From positions 45,714 through 109,713 of the forward strand of contig CAZVOA010000008.1 in assembly GCA_964628465.1 (NCBI GenBank): DNA of 64,000 nt, given 5' to 3'. This document shows, in pieces, positions 36,123 to 45,416 of this stretch (the stretch's first letter is position 1; every line of letters begins with the position of its first letter). The translations under genes and the position numbers were made by a program. The DNA comes from JAFGPS01 sp964628465 (GTDB lineage Bacteria > Planctomycetota > Phycisphaerae > Sedimentisphaerales > Anaerobacaceae). Under the pieces are notes generated by a model. That model saw only the letters and a program-made list of their open reading frames with translations. It was not told where the DNA came from and ran no database searches.

Positions 36123-36449
36123 ATGGTGTCAGAAAGAAAACCATCTAGTACGAGGGCCAGAAGTAAATGGGTTGGCTATTCTCTCAACATTCTATCTGCG
36201 TGCAATGCACTAAGACTTCTTAGTATCCCCGCTGGCAGTAATCTATTCATGGGATTTGAGGCGTTTCTCATTCTGGCAATCTCTGGCCTTGGATTACTCA
36301 TTGGCATCCCATTAGCATTTAGAGATCTGAGAAAAGGTTGTAGTAAGATAGATGTTTCGTTGGGGGTTGCTTTGTCACTGACTCCACTACCTCTCTACTT
36401 CCTATTAGTTGGGCTCATTGCGAACGCAAAGCAGTTTACCTTTTATTAG
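36123..36449 (+). CDS. Small membrane protein (108 aa)
   Basis: A basic N-terminus (ERKPSSTRARSKW) is followed by three hydrophobic stretches (about 20-40, 45-68, 82-101), so it is a small integral membrane protein. Not recognised. The ATG at 36123 has AAGGA 8 bases upstream; the TTG one codon earlier is less likely. It lies 38 bases after the lipoprotein gene and 81 before tspO. Confidence 0.6.
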   Translation: MVSERKPSSTRARSKWVGYSLNILSACNALRLLSIPAGSNLFMGFEAFLILAISGLGLLIGIPLAFRDLRKGCSKIDVSLGVALSLTPLPLYFLLVGLIANAKQFTFY

Positions 36450-36530
36450 ACATAACATGGGAATCCATTGAGACCGCTCGCAAGCTCGCGTCTCGTGATT
36501 CTCGCCTTTAGAACTACTGGTATATCTAAG

Positions 36531-36920
36531 ATGAATGAATGGTACTCAAAGCTAAATAGACCTCCTCTGGCGCCTCCGAATTGGGTATTTGGACCAGTCT
36601 GGACGGTCCTCTATATCATGATTGCAATATCACTGATTCTGTATATCAAACAGACTCGTCAGAACCCTACCTATTGGGCCTACGCTGCAATCATTCTTCA
36701 TCTAATAACAAACCTTGCATGGACTGGGATTTTCTTTGGCCTTCAAAGACCCGGCTGGGCACTTTTGGATATTTTACTCCTTGACATTACACTCGCTTTA
36801 TTGATCGTACACTTCTGGCAAAGAGTAAAGCCATCATCAGTTCTTCTGTGGCCCTACCTTGGGTGGGTATTATTTGCAACATATCTGAACGGAGGTTTCT
36901 ACTTTCTCAACAAGTTTTAA
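36531..36920 (+). CDS. tspO: TspO/MBR family protein, short form (129 aa)
   Basis: Membrane tryptophan-rich sensory protein, the bacterial homologue of the translocator that binds porphyrins. The hallmark WYSKLNRPPLAPPNWVFGPV is at residues 4-23, then VWTVLYIMIAISL, NLAWTGIFFGLQRPGWAL and the end WVLFATYLNGGFYFLN. Only four membrane helices are present; the usual first helix ahead of the WY..L..P motif is missing. The upstream frame (36468-36530) is not hydrophobic enough to replace it. Either a naturally short form or a 5'-truncated gene. No good ribosome site is seen. Confidence 0.85.
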   Translation: MNEWYSKLNRPPLAPPNWVFGPVWTVLYIMIAISLILYIKQTRQNPTYWAYAAIILHLITNLAWTGIFFGLQRPGWALLDILLLDITLALLIVHFWQRVKPSSVLLWPYLGWVLFATYLNGGFYFLNKF

Positions 36921-37002
36921 CCAGCGGTTTCAAAGGGACAGCCTGAAGACCGCCCCTGATTCGCAACATTAGCAAACACAAGTAGTATAAAATAGACAGT
37001 TA

Positions 37003-37040
37003 AAGCTTCATATTTCTGATGAGATGTGAGGCTTTTTTTA
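37003..37040 (+). terminator. Rho-independent terminator after the tspO cluster
   Basis: AAGCTTCATAT (37003-37013) pairs with ATGTGAGGCTT (37024-37034) with G-U wobbles, and a run of seven T follows. The rest of the gap to 37275 shows no gene. Confidence 0.6.
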
Positions 37041-37275
37041 TTAAAAGAATACAGGACTAAGACTTCAGAATAAAAGCGGATAGTAATTTATTGGAGATTG
37101 CCGCATCGTCCTGCAGCCCCTAGCAATGACATCTTTTTGTGTTTTTTGTGCCTCTTGGTGGCTATATCTTCGCGTTTTTTTTTACAAACAATTTACACAA
37201 CAATCGGTCATGTCGAGAGTATAATATCTGCATGTAGAGAATATGAGATAACAACTTAATTAAGGAGATTTCAAA

Positions 37276-38289
37276 ATGAAGATTTCAATCTTAATTACCG
37301 CCTGTTTGTTTGTAATGTCGGGTTCGGTAAACGCAGGACAACAAAAAACGAAAGCTCAACAGATTTTACAGCGTTATCTGGATGTACCTGCTACTCAGGA
37401 GAACAGGTACGGTGACGAACTTCAGAAGCGGCTGAATATTCTGGCCGAACTGAATTCTACTCCCGATGAATCTATAGATGTAATCGATAAGATGTTACCT
37501 TCCATCGAGAATCCCCTGCAGCGAGCCGAAATAGCTGATTATCTTGGACGAAATATACAAACGAAGAAGTCGGCTGATGTTTTATTTAAGTTATTGAAAG
37601 ATACCGATTCAGAAGTACGAGCAACCGCTATTCACTCTATTCGTCTGTTATCAAGACGAATAGACCGCATAGGCGCGTCACGTATTCAACTAATTCCTGA
37701 TAACAGGTCCGGTGCGGAGAAGGAAAGAGCTATGCGTGAGGCATTGATACGAGGCGAGACTCCGCAAAGGATGGAATATATTCAACCTCAGGACGAAAGG
37801 CTCTATGAGTATGCGGAATTTGAGCCTAAAGTCAAAGGGCTTGTACCTTACCTTATAACAGCGGCTAATGATTCTTTAGAGAGTAACAGGATAGGAGTGT
37901 TGTCTGCCCTGGCCGATTCGCGCGATCCGTTAGCCGTGATTCAGATTCGTAAGATGCTCAAGGATTCTAATGAAAAAATACAGTTATACGCGGCGTGTTT
38001 TCTTACGGAATATCAGGATGCTTCGGGATTGTTTGTATTGAAAAGTGCGTTAAAGAAATTCAGCGAAAGTGATGACGAAAAACCTGAATTTGAGTTCACA
38101 TATTATGTCCAGATTGAAATGCTTATAGCTTCGTTCGAGAGAATTACAGGTAAAAGCTTCGGTCCAATTCCGATGAGTCCTTCTTTATCAAGCGACACAA
38201 GGCAATTCGAGCCGCTAAAGAAAGCACATAAAAACCTTCTTAAAATTTGGTCACAATGGTGGGCGTGGGAACCGAAAAGCGTAAATTGA
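37276..38289 (+). CDS. Secreted HEAT-repeat-like protein (337 aa)
   Basis: A signal peptide (ILITACLFVMSGSVNA, cut near residue 21) precedes an alpha-helical repeat protein. Recognisable HEAT units are YLGRNIQTKKSADVLFKLLK with DSEVRATAIHSIRLL near 95-135, and LADSRDPLAVIQIRKMLKDS near 215-235. Likely a periplasmic scaffold. AAGGAGA lies 8 bases before the ATG. The gene stands alone between a terminator and the next signal-peptide protein. Confidence 0.75.
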   Translation: MKISILITACLFVMSGSVNAGQQKTKAQQILQRYLDVPATQENRYGDELQKRLNILAELNSTPDESIDVIDKMLPSIENPLQRAEIADYLGRNIQTKKSADVLFKLLKDTDSEVRATAIHSIRLLSRRIDRIGASRIQLIPDNRSGAEKERAMREALIRGETPQRMEYIQPQDERLYEYAEFEPKVKGLVPYLITAANDSLESNRIGVLSALADSRDPLAVIQIRKMLKDSNEKIQLYAACFLTEYQDASGLFVLKSALKKFSESDDEKPEFEFTYYVQIEMLIASFERITGKSFGPIPMSPSLSSDTRQFEPLKKAHKNLLKIWSQWWAWEPKSVN

Positions 38290-38408
38290 TTCTCAATTTC
38301 ATAAAATATTAACATTATTTTCGTTACTTTCATCAGTTTTGAGTGCTAATATATTATATAGTTACGCTGTTTTTATAAATTGCTTCAAGGATAATAAGGA
38401 AAATATAG

Positions 38409-39857
38409 ATGGGAAAAGCAAAATATATTATCACTGCAATAACGTTGGTTTTATTAAGTACAGAATTATCGATTTCCGCGGAAAAGCCTATCTCGAATAC
38501 TCGTCAGGCAAATTGTATCGTACAGGTAACAATAGATAAGACCGCCCTGCAGCTTAGCTTTAACGCGATTGAAAGCATCTTTCAAAGTTCAGGAGTGAAA
38601 GGTCAAGCCGCTCTTGAGATACTTAGCGCAGATTCAGATAAAGTAAAAGTCTCTATCGAGAATCAAAACGACAATACGACTACCAGCGGCACATTTTTAT
38701 GCGAATTAAATGTCAGTTTGAGTGAAGATGCCAAACCGGCCGCTAATGAAATTGCTAAAGCCTTAATCCAGAACCTGCGAGACAGTTTAATCAAGTCTTT
38801 TGAATATTATAAAACAGAACTTCTTACGCAAATCGGTATTGCACAGGAACAATACAAAGAATCTCTGTCAATTCTTGATAAATCTGTTGAGCAGGCAATG
38901 AAGATTACAGCGATTCCCGTTAGTGAAAATATTGAAGGAAACGAAAAAGTTTACAAGGAACTTGATAAAGTTGTTGACCTTTCACATATACGGCCAGAGA
39001 TGAGTTTTGCTCAGGTGTTGGATGAAATTAAAAAGGCGGCTCCGACATTGAATATTCAACCTCACTGGCGAGACCTTGCGGAGATACCAGATATACAACC
39101 AACTACGCAAGCAGAAATGGAACCAATAAAAAAAATCAGTGTAAGTGCTGCTATTGATATCTTGTTATCTAATTTAGGTACAGTGGATTGCCCTCTCGGT
39201 TATGGTGTTAGAGATAGTGTTGTTCTGATTGCATCTGTAGATATTCTTCCTTCTGATATGGAGACTTATATTTATGAAATACCACCACTTGCTGATCCGG
39301 GACAAAATACTGATAAAATTATTCGTACTATTCAGGAAACAATAGAACCAGAAAGCTGGTACGATACAAGTGATATAGGATATTGTACTATCGAGCCGGT
39401 AATGGATAACCAGTTCACGATTACGAATGCGCACGATGTACATAAAAAAGTAATGAAATTATTAGAGACAATCAATTATAAGATACCTGCGGAAGCAATA
39501 TTAACTTTACCAGTTGAAACTCTCCTTAAAGACAAGCAGGAACTAACAGAAAAGAAACGTAACCTCGAAACAGATTTAGCAAGATTGAAAGCCCAAATAA
39601 AAGTTGTTAATAACCTGACCCAATTATCTGAGATACAGGTTGAACTTGCCGGAAAAGATGCGGAATTTCAGGTGGTTGAGAAACATCTCGATGAAATAGA
39701 AAAACAGATACAAGCCGCGGCGAATACCGATCTGAAAATACTGAAAGTCAGACAGTCAATAAAATCTGTTGATATTGCTGAACAACGCCTGAACGAACTT
39801 GAAAAAATAAAATCAAACATGCTACCACCGCAGGTTATTGCGATTGGATTAGAATAA
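38409..39857 (+). CDS. Secreted protein with STN/secretin-like domain and coiled coil (482 aa)
   Basis: The signal peptide ends near SISA (residue 24). The middle (about 195-290) reads like a secretin/TonB short N-terminal domain: MSFAQVLDEIKKAAPTLNIQ, ISVSAAIDILLSNLG, YGVRDSVVLIAS. A second copy-like stretch, YIYEIPPLADPGQNTDKIIR, is the segment that follows this domain in planctomycete proteins. Residues 370-470 form a long coiled coil (EKKRNLETDLARLKAQIKVV). AAGGA precedes the ATG. Likely periplasmic; partners unknown. Confidence 0.7.
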   Translation: MGKAKYIITAITLVLLSTELSISAEKPISNTRQANCIVQVTIDKTALQLSFNAIESIFQSSGVKGQAALEILSADSDKVKVSIENQNDNTTTSGTFLCELNVSLSEDAKPAANEIAKALIQNLRDSLIKSFEYYKTELLTQIGIAQEQYKESLSILDKSVEQAMKITAIPVSENIEGNEKVYKELDKVVDLSHIRPEMSFAQVLDEIKKAAPTLNIQPHWRDLAEIPDIQPTTQAEMEPIKKISVSAAIDILLSNLGTVDCPLGYGVRDSVVLIASVDILPSDMETYIYEIPPLADPGQNTDKIIRTIQETIEPESWYDTSDIGYCTIEPVMDNQFTITNAHDVHKKVMKLLETINYKIPAEAILTLPVETLLKDKQELTEKKRNLETDLARLKAQIKVVNNLTQLSEIQVELAGKDAEFQVVEKHLDEIEKQIQAAANTDLKILKVRQSIKSVDIAEQRLNELEKIKSNMLPPQVIAIGLE

Positions 39858-39873
39858 GATATAGTGCAAAAGT

Positions 39874-39917
39874 CATAAGAGCATAAGTGCAAGAATATTT
39901 AATCCTATGCTCTTATG
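39874..39917. terminator. Perfect 12-bp inverted repeat between convergent genes
   Basis: CATAAGAGCATA (39874-39885) and TATGCTCTTATG (39906-39917) match exactly round a 20-base loop. The site lies between the ends of the gene at 38409-39857 and purH, so it may end transcription from both sides. Its GCATAAGTGCAA core links it to the repeat at 30783-30829, so it is also a member of a dispersed family. Confidence 0.5.
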
Positions 39918-39941
39918 CCCTTATGTTCTTTTGTTCTTGTT

Positions 39942-41552
39942 TTAATGTTTGAAATGGCGCTTGCCGGTGAAGACCATTGCTATTCCGTGTGCGTCGGCAC
40001 AGGCGATTACTTCGTCGTCTTTCTTTGAGCCGCCTGGCTGGACGATAGCCGCTACGCCTGCTTTTGCGGCGTTTTCAACGTTGTCCGGGAATGGGAAGAA
40101 TGCGTCCGATGCCATAACACAGCCTTTGGCCATGTCACCGGCGTTCTTGTATGCGATATGGCCGGATTCTACACGGTTCATCTGGCCGGCACCTACGCCG
40201 ATTACTTTTTTGCCTTTTACCAGAACAATTGTATTGCTCTTTGTATGTTTGGCGGCTAACCAGGCAACTCTCAAATCTTCAAGCTGCTCTTTTGTCGGGC
40301 GTTTCTTTGTAGGATATGTAATCTGGTGCTGCTCCCAACCCGCAAGGTCACGTTTTTGCAGGAGCAGGCCGCCTATAATGCAGCGAACATCAAATTCGTT
40401 AGTATCTATTTTAGAGCGGTCGATAGGACCGGCTTCTATAATTCTTACCCTGCTTCCCCATGTTTTGAGAGTCCTGATGATTTCGAGAGCTTCTTTATCG
40501 AATTCAGGCGCGATAATAACTTCGGCGAAAAATCCGCTTGCGCCGAGTGCCTTACCAAACCTGCTGTATGATTCCATTATAGTCTGGGCCAAATCCACGC
40601 TGACTTTCCGGTTCAACGCGATAATTCCGCCGAACGCGCTGACTACGTCACCTTCGTATGCTTTTTGATACGCGACGCAAATGTCGTCATCGACCGCACA
40701 GCCGCATGGGTTGAGATGTTTGACAACTACTGCGGCTGGTTCGGAAAATTCCTTCACAAGCTCGAAAGCCGCGTTTGTGTCGAGAAGATTATTAAAGCTG
40801 ATTTCTGTACCGCCGCCTAAAAATACACCGCTGGTGACGGATGTTTCTCCAGATTTAGGAAGCTTATAAAACGCCGCGGTCTGGTGCGGATTTTCGCCGT
40901 AGCGAAGAGTCATTTCTTTTTTAACCGCGATTGAGAAACGTTCCGGATATTCAACGCCGGCTTGCGCGTTGAGGTATTTCGATATAGCCGAATCGTACAA
41001 AGCCGTTAAACCGAAAGCTATTCTCGCGTAGTCACTTCGAGTTTGTTCGGATACTGAGCCGCTGTTTTTCTCCATCTCAGCTATAATTGCGTCATATTGA
41101 GCCGGTTCTGTAATAACGGTAACATATTTATTGTTCTTGGCGGCGGAACGAAGCATACTTGGCCCGCCGATATCGATATTTTCAATCGCTTCGGAAAGTG
41201 AACAATCCGGTTTTGCGACAGTTTGCTCGAATGGATAAAGATTAACACAGACAAGGTCGATAGGTTCGATATTATGGTCCTTCATCGACTGGGCATGGCT
41301 GCCATTTTCACGCAATCCGAGTAATGCTCCATGAATTTTGGGGTGCAGCGTTTTTACTCTGCCGTCCATCATTTCAGGAAAACCAGTTACAGATTCGATG
41401 CTGACAACATTCAGTCCTGCTTTAGAGAGTTCCTTCGCTGTTCCGCCTGTACTGATAATTTTTACACCGAAAACACTTAATTTTTTGGCAAAATCAACGA
41501 TTCCAGTTTTATCAGAAACGCTAATCAACGCTGTTTTAATCTTTACATCCAT
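39942..41552 (-). CDS. purH: Bifunctional AICAR formyltransferase / IMP cyclohydrolase (536 aa)
   Basis: Last two steps of purine synthesis, AICAR to FAICAR to IMP. The N-terminal cyclohydrolase/MGS-like domain begins KTALISVSDKTGIVDFAKKL and includes MDGRVKTLHPKIHGALLG and NIDIGGPSMLRSAAKN. The transformylase part has LRYGENPHQTAAFYK, VVVKHLNPCGCAV and, near the end, SDAFFPFPDNVENAAKAGV. Length is normal. AAGGAGAAAGG precedes the ATG. Single-gene unit. Confidence 0.97.
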   Translation of the reverse strand: MDVKIKTALISVSDKTGIVDFAKKLSVFGVKIISTGGTAKELSKAGLNVVSIESVTGFPEMMDGRVKTLHPKIHGALLGLRENGSHAQSMKDHNIEPIDLVCVNLYPFEQTVAKPDCSLSEAIENIDIGGPSMLRSAAKNNKYVTVITEPAQYDAIIAEMEKNSGSVSEQTRSDYARIAFGLTALYDSAISKYLNAQAGVEYPERFSIAVKKEMTLRYGENPHQTAAFYKLPKSGETSVTSGVFLGGGTEISFNNLLDTNAAFELVKEFSEPAAVVVKHLNPCGCAVDDDICVAYQKAYEGDVVSAFGGIIALNRKVSVDLAQTIMESYSRFGKALGASGFFAEVIIAPEFDKEALEIIRTLKTWGSRVRIIEAGPIDRSKIDTNEFDVRCIIGGLLLQKRDLAGWEQHQITYPTKKRPTKEQLEDLRVAWLAAKHTKSNTIVLVKGKKVIGVGAGQMNRVESGHIAYKNAGDMAKGCVMASDAFFPFPDNVENAAKAGVAAIVQPGGSKKDDEVIACADAHGIAMVFTGKRHFKH

Positions 41553-41625
41553 TGTGAATCCTTTCTCCTTACCCTTACCATTATTTTACAAACCGAAACA
41601 AAAAATAAATCACTCTCACTACTGC

Positions 41626-42741
41626 TCAATTCAACGGCTCCAAACAAACTACCCTGCCTGTTTTGTCGCCAATATATATTTTCGAATCTATAGTATTATA
41701 TGCCTGCCTTGTGACACCAGCAAAATTAACTGAGAAAACCTGCTTCGCGGAAGCGTTGTGCATTACAACCAGAACGCCGTCTTCTGTAATGACATAGGCT
41801 CTTCCCCTTGACTGTGCGAGCAGTTCGACACCGCCGGGAACTTCCCAAATAATTCTGCCGCTGTCCCTGTCAATAGCTGATATCGTCGAATTCTTGCTTA
41901 ATGCACATTGATAAACCATATCGCTGGTTACACGAGGATATTTTTGAATTATACCTGGAACGAGAGTTTTCCAGATAAAAGATTTTGTATATGTGTTTGG
42001 CACATCAACCCTGTACACATTCATATCGTCACAAGCGAAAAATAAGCTATTGCTGTCTCTTATAATCTTTCCAACTAATCCTCCGGCAGCCTCAAACTCC
42101 CAATAACTTTTTGGTTCATCGGGCATCATACTATATAAATTACCCTTTTTTGTCCCAAAAACGACATAATCATCAGCGGCTGTTATGGCTGTAATCGACG
42201 AGTCATCGTTGCCGGAAACTTTGAAGGTTTCTACCCTGTCGGCGGCTTTATAAACATGCAAACGATTATCTGTTCCACTTATGTAAAAAAATGAATTATT
42301 ACGAACTACAGGAGCAATTATGCCGAATTTGACTTCAGTTGATTTCTTTTGAATTCCGCTTTGTTTTTCAAGCTCTATATATTTATTGCCGACTACATAT
42401 ATGATTTGATCATTAATATCGATAAAATCTTCAGCTTTCAGGCCGTCCTGAGCAAGGTCTCTGTTAAATATTTTTTCTCCGCTTTGCCTGTTCAAGGCCA
42501 TTGTAAAATTACGGTCGGATATAATATAAATCTGGTCTCCGAGAACAATCATGCGTTCCAGAGTCTCATTTTTCTTCAAAGGCAGCGACTTTTCCCAAAC
42601 GATTTTAAGATTGGCGGATTTCAGCAGTTCCTGTGAGACAAGACGTTTAGAATCGCCCGTTCCGGCGAAACTATCGCGTGACTGGGAAAAACCCAGAAGA
42701 ATAAATGCCAAGACAAAACTATATTTCAATAATCTGTTCAT
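41626..42741 (-). CDS. Secreted PQQ-like beta-propeller protein (371 aa)
   Basis: An N-terminal signal segment (LKYSFVLAFILLGFS) is followed by repeated WD40/PQQ-type blades such as LGDQIYIISDRNFTMALNRQ, FGTKKGNLYSMMPDEP, SAIDRDSGRIIWEVPGG and IYIGDKTGRVVCLEPLN. The blade form (A-x-D-x-x-x-G-x-x-x-W) fits the BamB/PQQ class, but no BamB partners are near. GAGGAG precedes the ATG. Probably a periplasmic protein-binding scaffold. Confidence 0.8.
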   Translation of the reverse strand: MNRLLKYSFVLAFILLGFSQSRDSFAGTGDSKRLVSQELLKSANLKIVWEKSLPLKKNETLERMIVLGDQIYIISDRNFTMALNRQSGEKIFNRDLAQDGLKAEDFIDINDQIIYVVGNKYIELEKQSGIQKKSTEVKFGIIAPVVRNNSFFYISGTDNRLHVYKAADRVETFKVSGNDDSSITAITAADDYVVFGTKKGNLYSMMPDEPKSYWEFEAAGGLVGKIIRDSNSLFFACDDMNVYRVDVPNTYTKSFIWKTLVPGIIQKYPRVTSDMVYQCALSKNSTISAIDRDSGRIIWEVPGGVELLAQSRGRAYVITEDGVLVVMHNASAKQVFSVNFAGVTRQAYNTIDSKIYIGDKTGRVVCLEPLN

Positions 42742-42877
42742 TTAGATTTCTCCTCACATTAATAACAACTGAGTTCCGCAAAATTGAAGTCAGGTATATT
42801 GCAGAATTCATTAAAACAAAACTTCATCACCGTACCTGTCACTGTATAATTCTAAAAATATATTTACCGCGAATTTT

Positions 42878-43174
42878 TTAAGGCATTTCAATAAAATCCG
42901 CCAAATCGATATTATTCTTTTCTTCGAATTCCTTCATCTCCTGAATTCGTTCAAGGTCATCATTAATTCTATTTACCAGCTTAAAAATATAAGGTTTACC
43001 CTCAAGACGATTTTTTAAGTCATCGAACATCGGTTCCCATGATCCGCCGTAAAGCTGAGATTTTAGAATAACCAGCATACGATGCTCATCACTAAGGCCA
43101 TCAATATAATTAGCCATCGTCTTTTTTAAGGTTTCATCAGAAATATTCAAAATTTTTTCATTCGGCTCATTCAT
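42878..43174 (-). CDS. Small hypothetical protein (98 aa)
   Basis: Soluble, acidic, helical by composition (SDETLKKTMANYIDGLSDEH and RINDDLERIQEMKEFEEKNN). Not recognised. Its ATG overlaps the stop of a 61-residue frame upstream as ATGA, which supports both as a coupled pair. Confidence 0.55.
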   Translation of the reverse strand: MNEPNEKILNISDETLKKTMANYIDGLSDEHRMLVILKSQLYGGSWEPMFDDLKNRLEGKPYIFKLVNRINDDLERIQEMKEFEEKNNIDLADFIEMP

Positions 43175-43356
43175 TCGCCAAAAACCTCATTTAAGATTAA
43201 GCCTATAGTAACTCCAGCCGCTCCAAAATGCAACATCTTTTCATAAAATCCGGTATATTCGCGGTTTGTGATGGCAAAATTGGCGTCTTTAACTGGCAAA
43301 TGGCTTTGTAATCTTGATATAAAGCTTGAAAAATGTGTTACAAATGTTTCTATCAC
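43171..43356 (-). CDS. Small hypothetical protein (61 aa)
   Basis: A GTG-started frame with one hydrophobic stretch near the end (HFGAAGVTIGLILNEVF). No family recognised and no clear ribosome site. Evidence for reality is the ATGA overlap with the 98-residue gene that follows. It could be the first gene of a two-gene unit. Confidence 0.45.
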   Translation of the reverse strand: MIETFVTHFSSFISRLQSHLPVKDANFAITNREYTGFYEKMLHFGAAGVTIGLILNEVFGE

Positions 43357-43461
43357 AAATTTAAGATGAATTACGCGAGGATATAAAAATTCTGTGATAA
43401 AATTAATTTAAAACCGATTTTTTAACAAATTGATAGTTAAAATAGTGAATAAGGGCTGTTA

Positions 43462-43875
43462 TTAATAGTCTATCTGCCCGGTCGCAGGCTGCCCCAGCAG
43501 TTCAAGAAATTCCTGCAAAGCAGCCTCCTGGTCGCTTATTATCAACTCCATTTCCTGTATAGTCGTATCCCTGTTTTCTATTTGCAGTTGGAGTTCCAGT
43601 ATAATCTGTTGGGCCAAATATAATTGCTCTTCAATAGTTCTCGCGGTACTATCAACATCACCGAGTTTTGTACCAAGACTTCTGCGGTCGGCTTTTGCGT
43701 TTCTGAGATCCAGGCAAGCCGCTTCATAACTTCTCTGATAGTCTTTGAGTTTTTCTTGAGTTTCGGCAAGCTGCTTTTTAAGTGATTCAACATCATCCTT
43801 GTCGTTGCAGCCTGCCATAGATACCAATAATGTCAGGATAAGCACGAATTTAAAATTAATTATGTTCCTGAACAT
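43462..43875 (-). CDS. Coiled-coil lipoprotein (137 aa)
   Basis: The signal ends in the lipobox VSMAGC (Cys23). The mature protein is nearly all coiled coil (DVESLKKQLAETQEKLKDYQ through ENRDTTIQEMELIISDQEAA), like Lpp or other spacer lipoproteins. AAAGGAT precedes the ATG. It follows the agmatinase gene by 14 bases in the same direction, so it is probably cotranscribed with the polyamine genes, though no functional link is known. Confidence 0.75.
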   Translation of the reverse strand: MFRNIINFKFVLILTLLVSMAGCNDKDDVESLKKQLAETQEKLKDYQRSYEAACLDLRNAKADRRSLGTKLGDVDSTARTIEEQLYLAQQIILELQLQIENRDTTIQEMELIISDQEAALQEFLELLGQPATGQIDY

Positions 43876-43889
43876 CTTATATCCTTTCC

Positions 43890-44738
43890 TTATTTATTAC
43901 GGTAGTATTTATAACTTAAAAGTTTATAAATAAGTTTCGCGGCCAGAAAATCAGGCGCTTTATTTTTCGGGTTCGGGCATAATTCAACTACGTCGAAACC
44001 CACTACCTTTTTATCGGCAAAAACAGCTTTTAACAACATTAAAACATTATACCATAACAATCCACCTGGCTCAGGAGTTCCAGTTGACGGCATAATGGAA
44101 GGATCAAAAACATCAAGATCAATTGTTATATAAACCTTATCGGAAAGCAACGAGAGAACTTTCTTTATCCACTCGTTATTATTATAGATGTCCTCGGCAA
44201 AAAACACATTGCTCTTGCGCAGTGCTTCCTGTTCCGAAATATCTGTACTTCTTATGCCGACCTGTACAATCGGGCATATTTCCGAGATTCTGGACATTAC
44301 GCAGGCATGGTTATATTTCGTTCCTTCATATTCGTACCGCAAATCAGAATGCGCATCAAGCTGCAGAACTGAAAAGTCCTTGTATTTTTCCAAATGCGCT
44401 CTGACAGAGCCTGTACTTACGGAATGTTCACCGCCGACGAGAACTACAAATTTATCCTTTTCGAGGAAATGGCGAACCGAATTTTCAACCGAATCAACCA
44501 TTTTATCCGGCGGCATATCGACATCGACGGCTTTAGCGGTATGTATTCCCTGTAAATAGACCTGCGAATCTGTCTCTATATCGTACAGCTCCATATTCGC
44601 CGAGGCATCAAGCAATGCATCCGGTCCCTTATCCGCACCTTTTTGCCATGTGCTTGTACCATCGTATGGAGCTGGTAATATAACAATCTTTGCGTTCTGC
44701 AAGTCCGAGTATTTTTTAGGTAAATCTCCAAAGTTCAC
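43890..44738 (-). CDS. speB: Agmatinase (282 aa)
   Basis: Ureohydrolase turning agmatine into putrescine and urea. The binuclear manganese motifs are all present: VGGEHSVSTG near 102, LQLDAHSDLR near 125, and ITIDLDVFDPSIMPSTGTPE near 205. Start is a GTG with AGGAG about 13 bases upstream. It lies 15 bases after the arginine decarboxylase gene, so the two make a complete arginine-to-putrescine route. Confidence 0.94.
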   Translation of the reverse strand: MNFGDLPKKYSDLQNAKIVILPAPYDGTSTWQKGADKGPDALLDASANMELYDIETDSQVYLQGIHTAKAVDVDMPPDKMVDSVENSVRHFLEKDKFVVLVGGEHSVSTGSVRAHLEKYKDFSVLQLDAHSDLRYEYEGTKYNHACVMSRISEICPIVQVGIRSTDISEQEALRKSNVFFAEDIYNNNEWIKKVLSLLSDKVYITIDLDVFDPSIMPSTGTPEPGGLLWYNVLMLLKAVFADKKVVGFDVVELCPNPKNKAPDFLAAKLIYKLLSYKYYRNK

Positions 44739-44753
44739 GATTAACTGTAACTC

Positions 44754-45305
44754 CTAATCAAACAAAAATACTGCCATAGCAACGGTTGTAGTCCACAAAT
44801 CCTGCTGGCCTCTTCCGGTTTGTGTAATGTTGGTTGTGCGAATAATCATTCCGCTCGATTTATACACCTGTTCCTTTTCCGACCAGGCTTTATTAGGATC
44901 AACTTCCAGGCCAAGTGTCGTACCAAGCATTCCAGCGGCGAGGTCTTCAGCCATATCAGCGGCGGAGTTTTCATTCATTCCATGACCGTGTACTTCACTT
45001 AGATAACCCCATTGTTCAGGATCTCTCGGTACCGCGACTCCTATTGATGAAGATACAATCCTGCCATGCTCATTTGTATCGGATCTGGCCATTACGCAAA
45101 AGCATATTTCGCCTGGACTTAAGCTTTTCAGGCCGGCATCTTTGCTTACCATCTTACAATTAGGCGGCAAAATGGATGAAACGGTTACTAAATTTTGTTG
45201 AGCGACACCGGCTTTTCTCAAAGCTTCCTCAAAAGATTTGAGTTGATACCTGTGTCGTCCGACTCCTTTTGTGAGGAATACTTTTGTTGGAACAAGTTTG
45301 CTCAT
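44754..45305 (-). CDS. pdaD: Pyruvoyl-dependent arginine decarboxylase (183 aa)
   Basis: Decarboxylates arginine to agmatine using a pyruvoyl group made by self-cleavage. The processing site is VSSILPP, with the bond between Ser43 and Ser44. The start KLVPTKVFLTKGVGRHRYQL and the block VHGHGMNENSAADMAEDLAA are typical of the family. GGAG lies 7 bases before the ATG. First gene of the polyamine unit with agmatinase and a coiled-coil lipoprotein. Confidence 0.94.
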   Translation of the reverse strand: MSKLVPTKVFLTKGVGRHRYQLKSFEEALRKAGVAQQNLVTVSSILPPNCKMVSKDAGLKSLSPGEICFCVMARSDTNEHGRIVSSSIGVAVPRDPEQWGYLSEVHGHGMNENSAADMAEDLAAGMLGTTLGLEVDPNKAWSEKEQVYKSSGMIIRTTNITQTGRGQQDLWTTTVAMAVFLFD

Positions 45306-45416
45306 CTATAACTCCATAAAAAAAACAAAAAAAAACCATATTACCATATTTTATAAGTTGTGCTATTCTAAGGTATTATCACTTCAAACTCAAAACACAA
45401 AATTAAAAATTTTTTA

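Noticed and set aside
39949..40668. Plus-strand frame of 239 codons opposite purH
   Set aside because: It lies wholly within purH, which is full length with all motifs.
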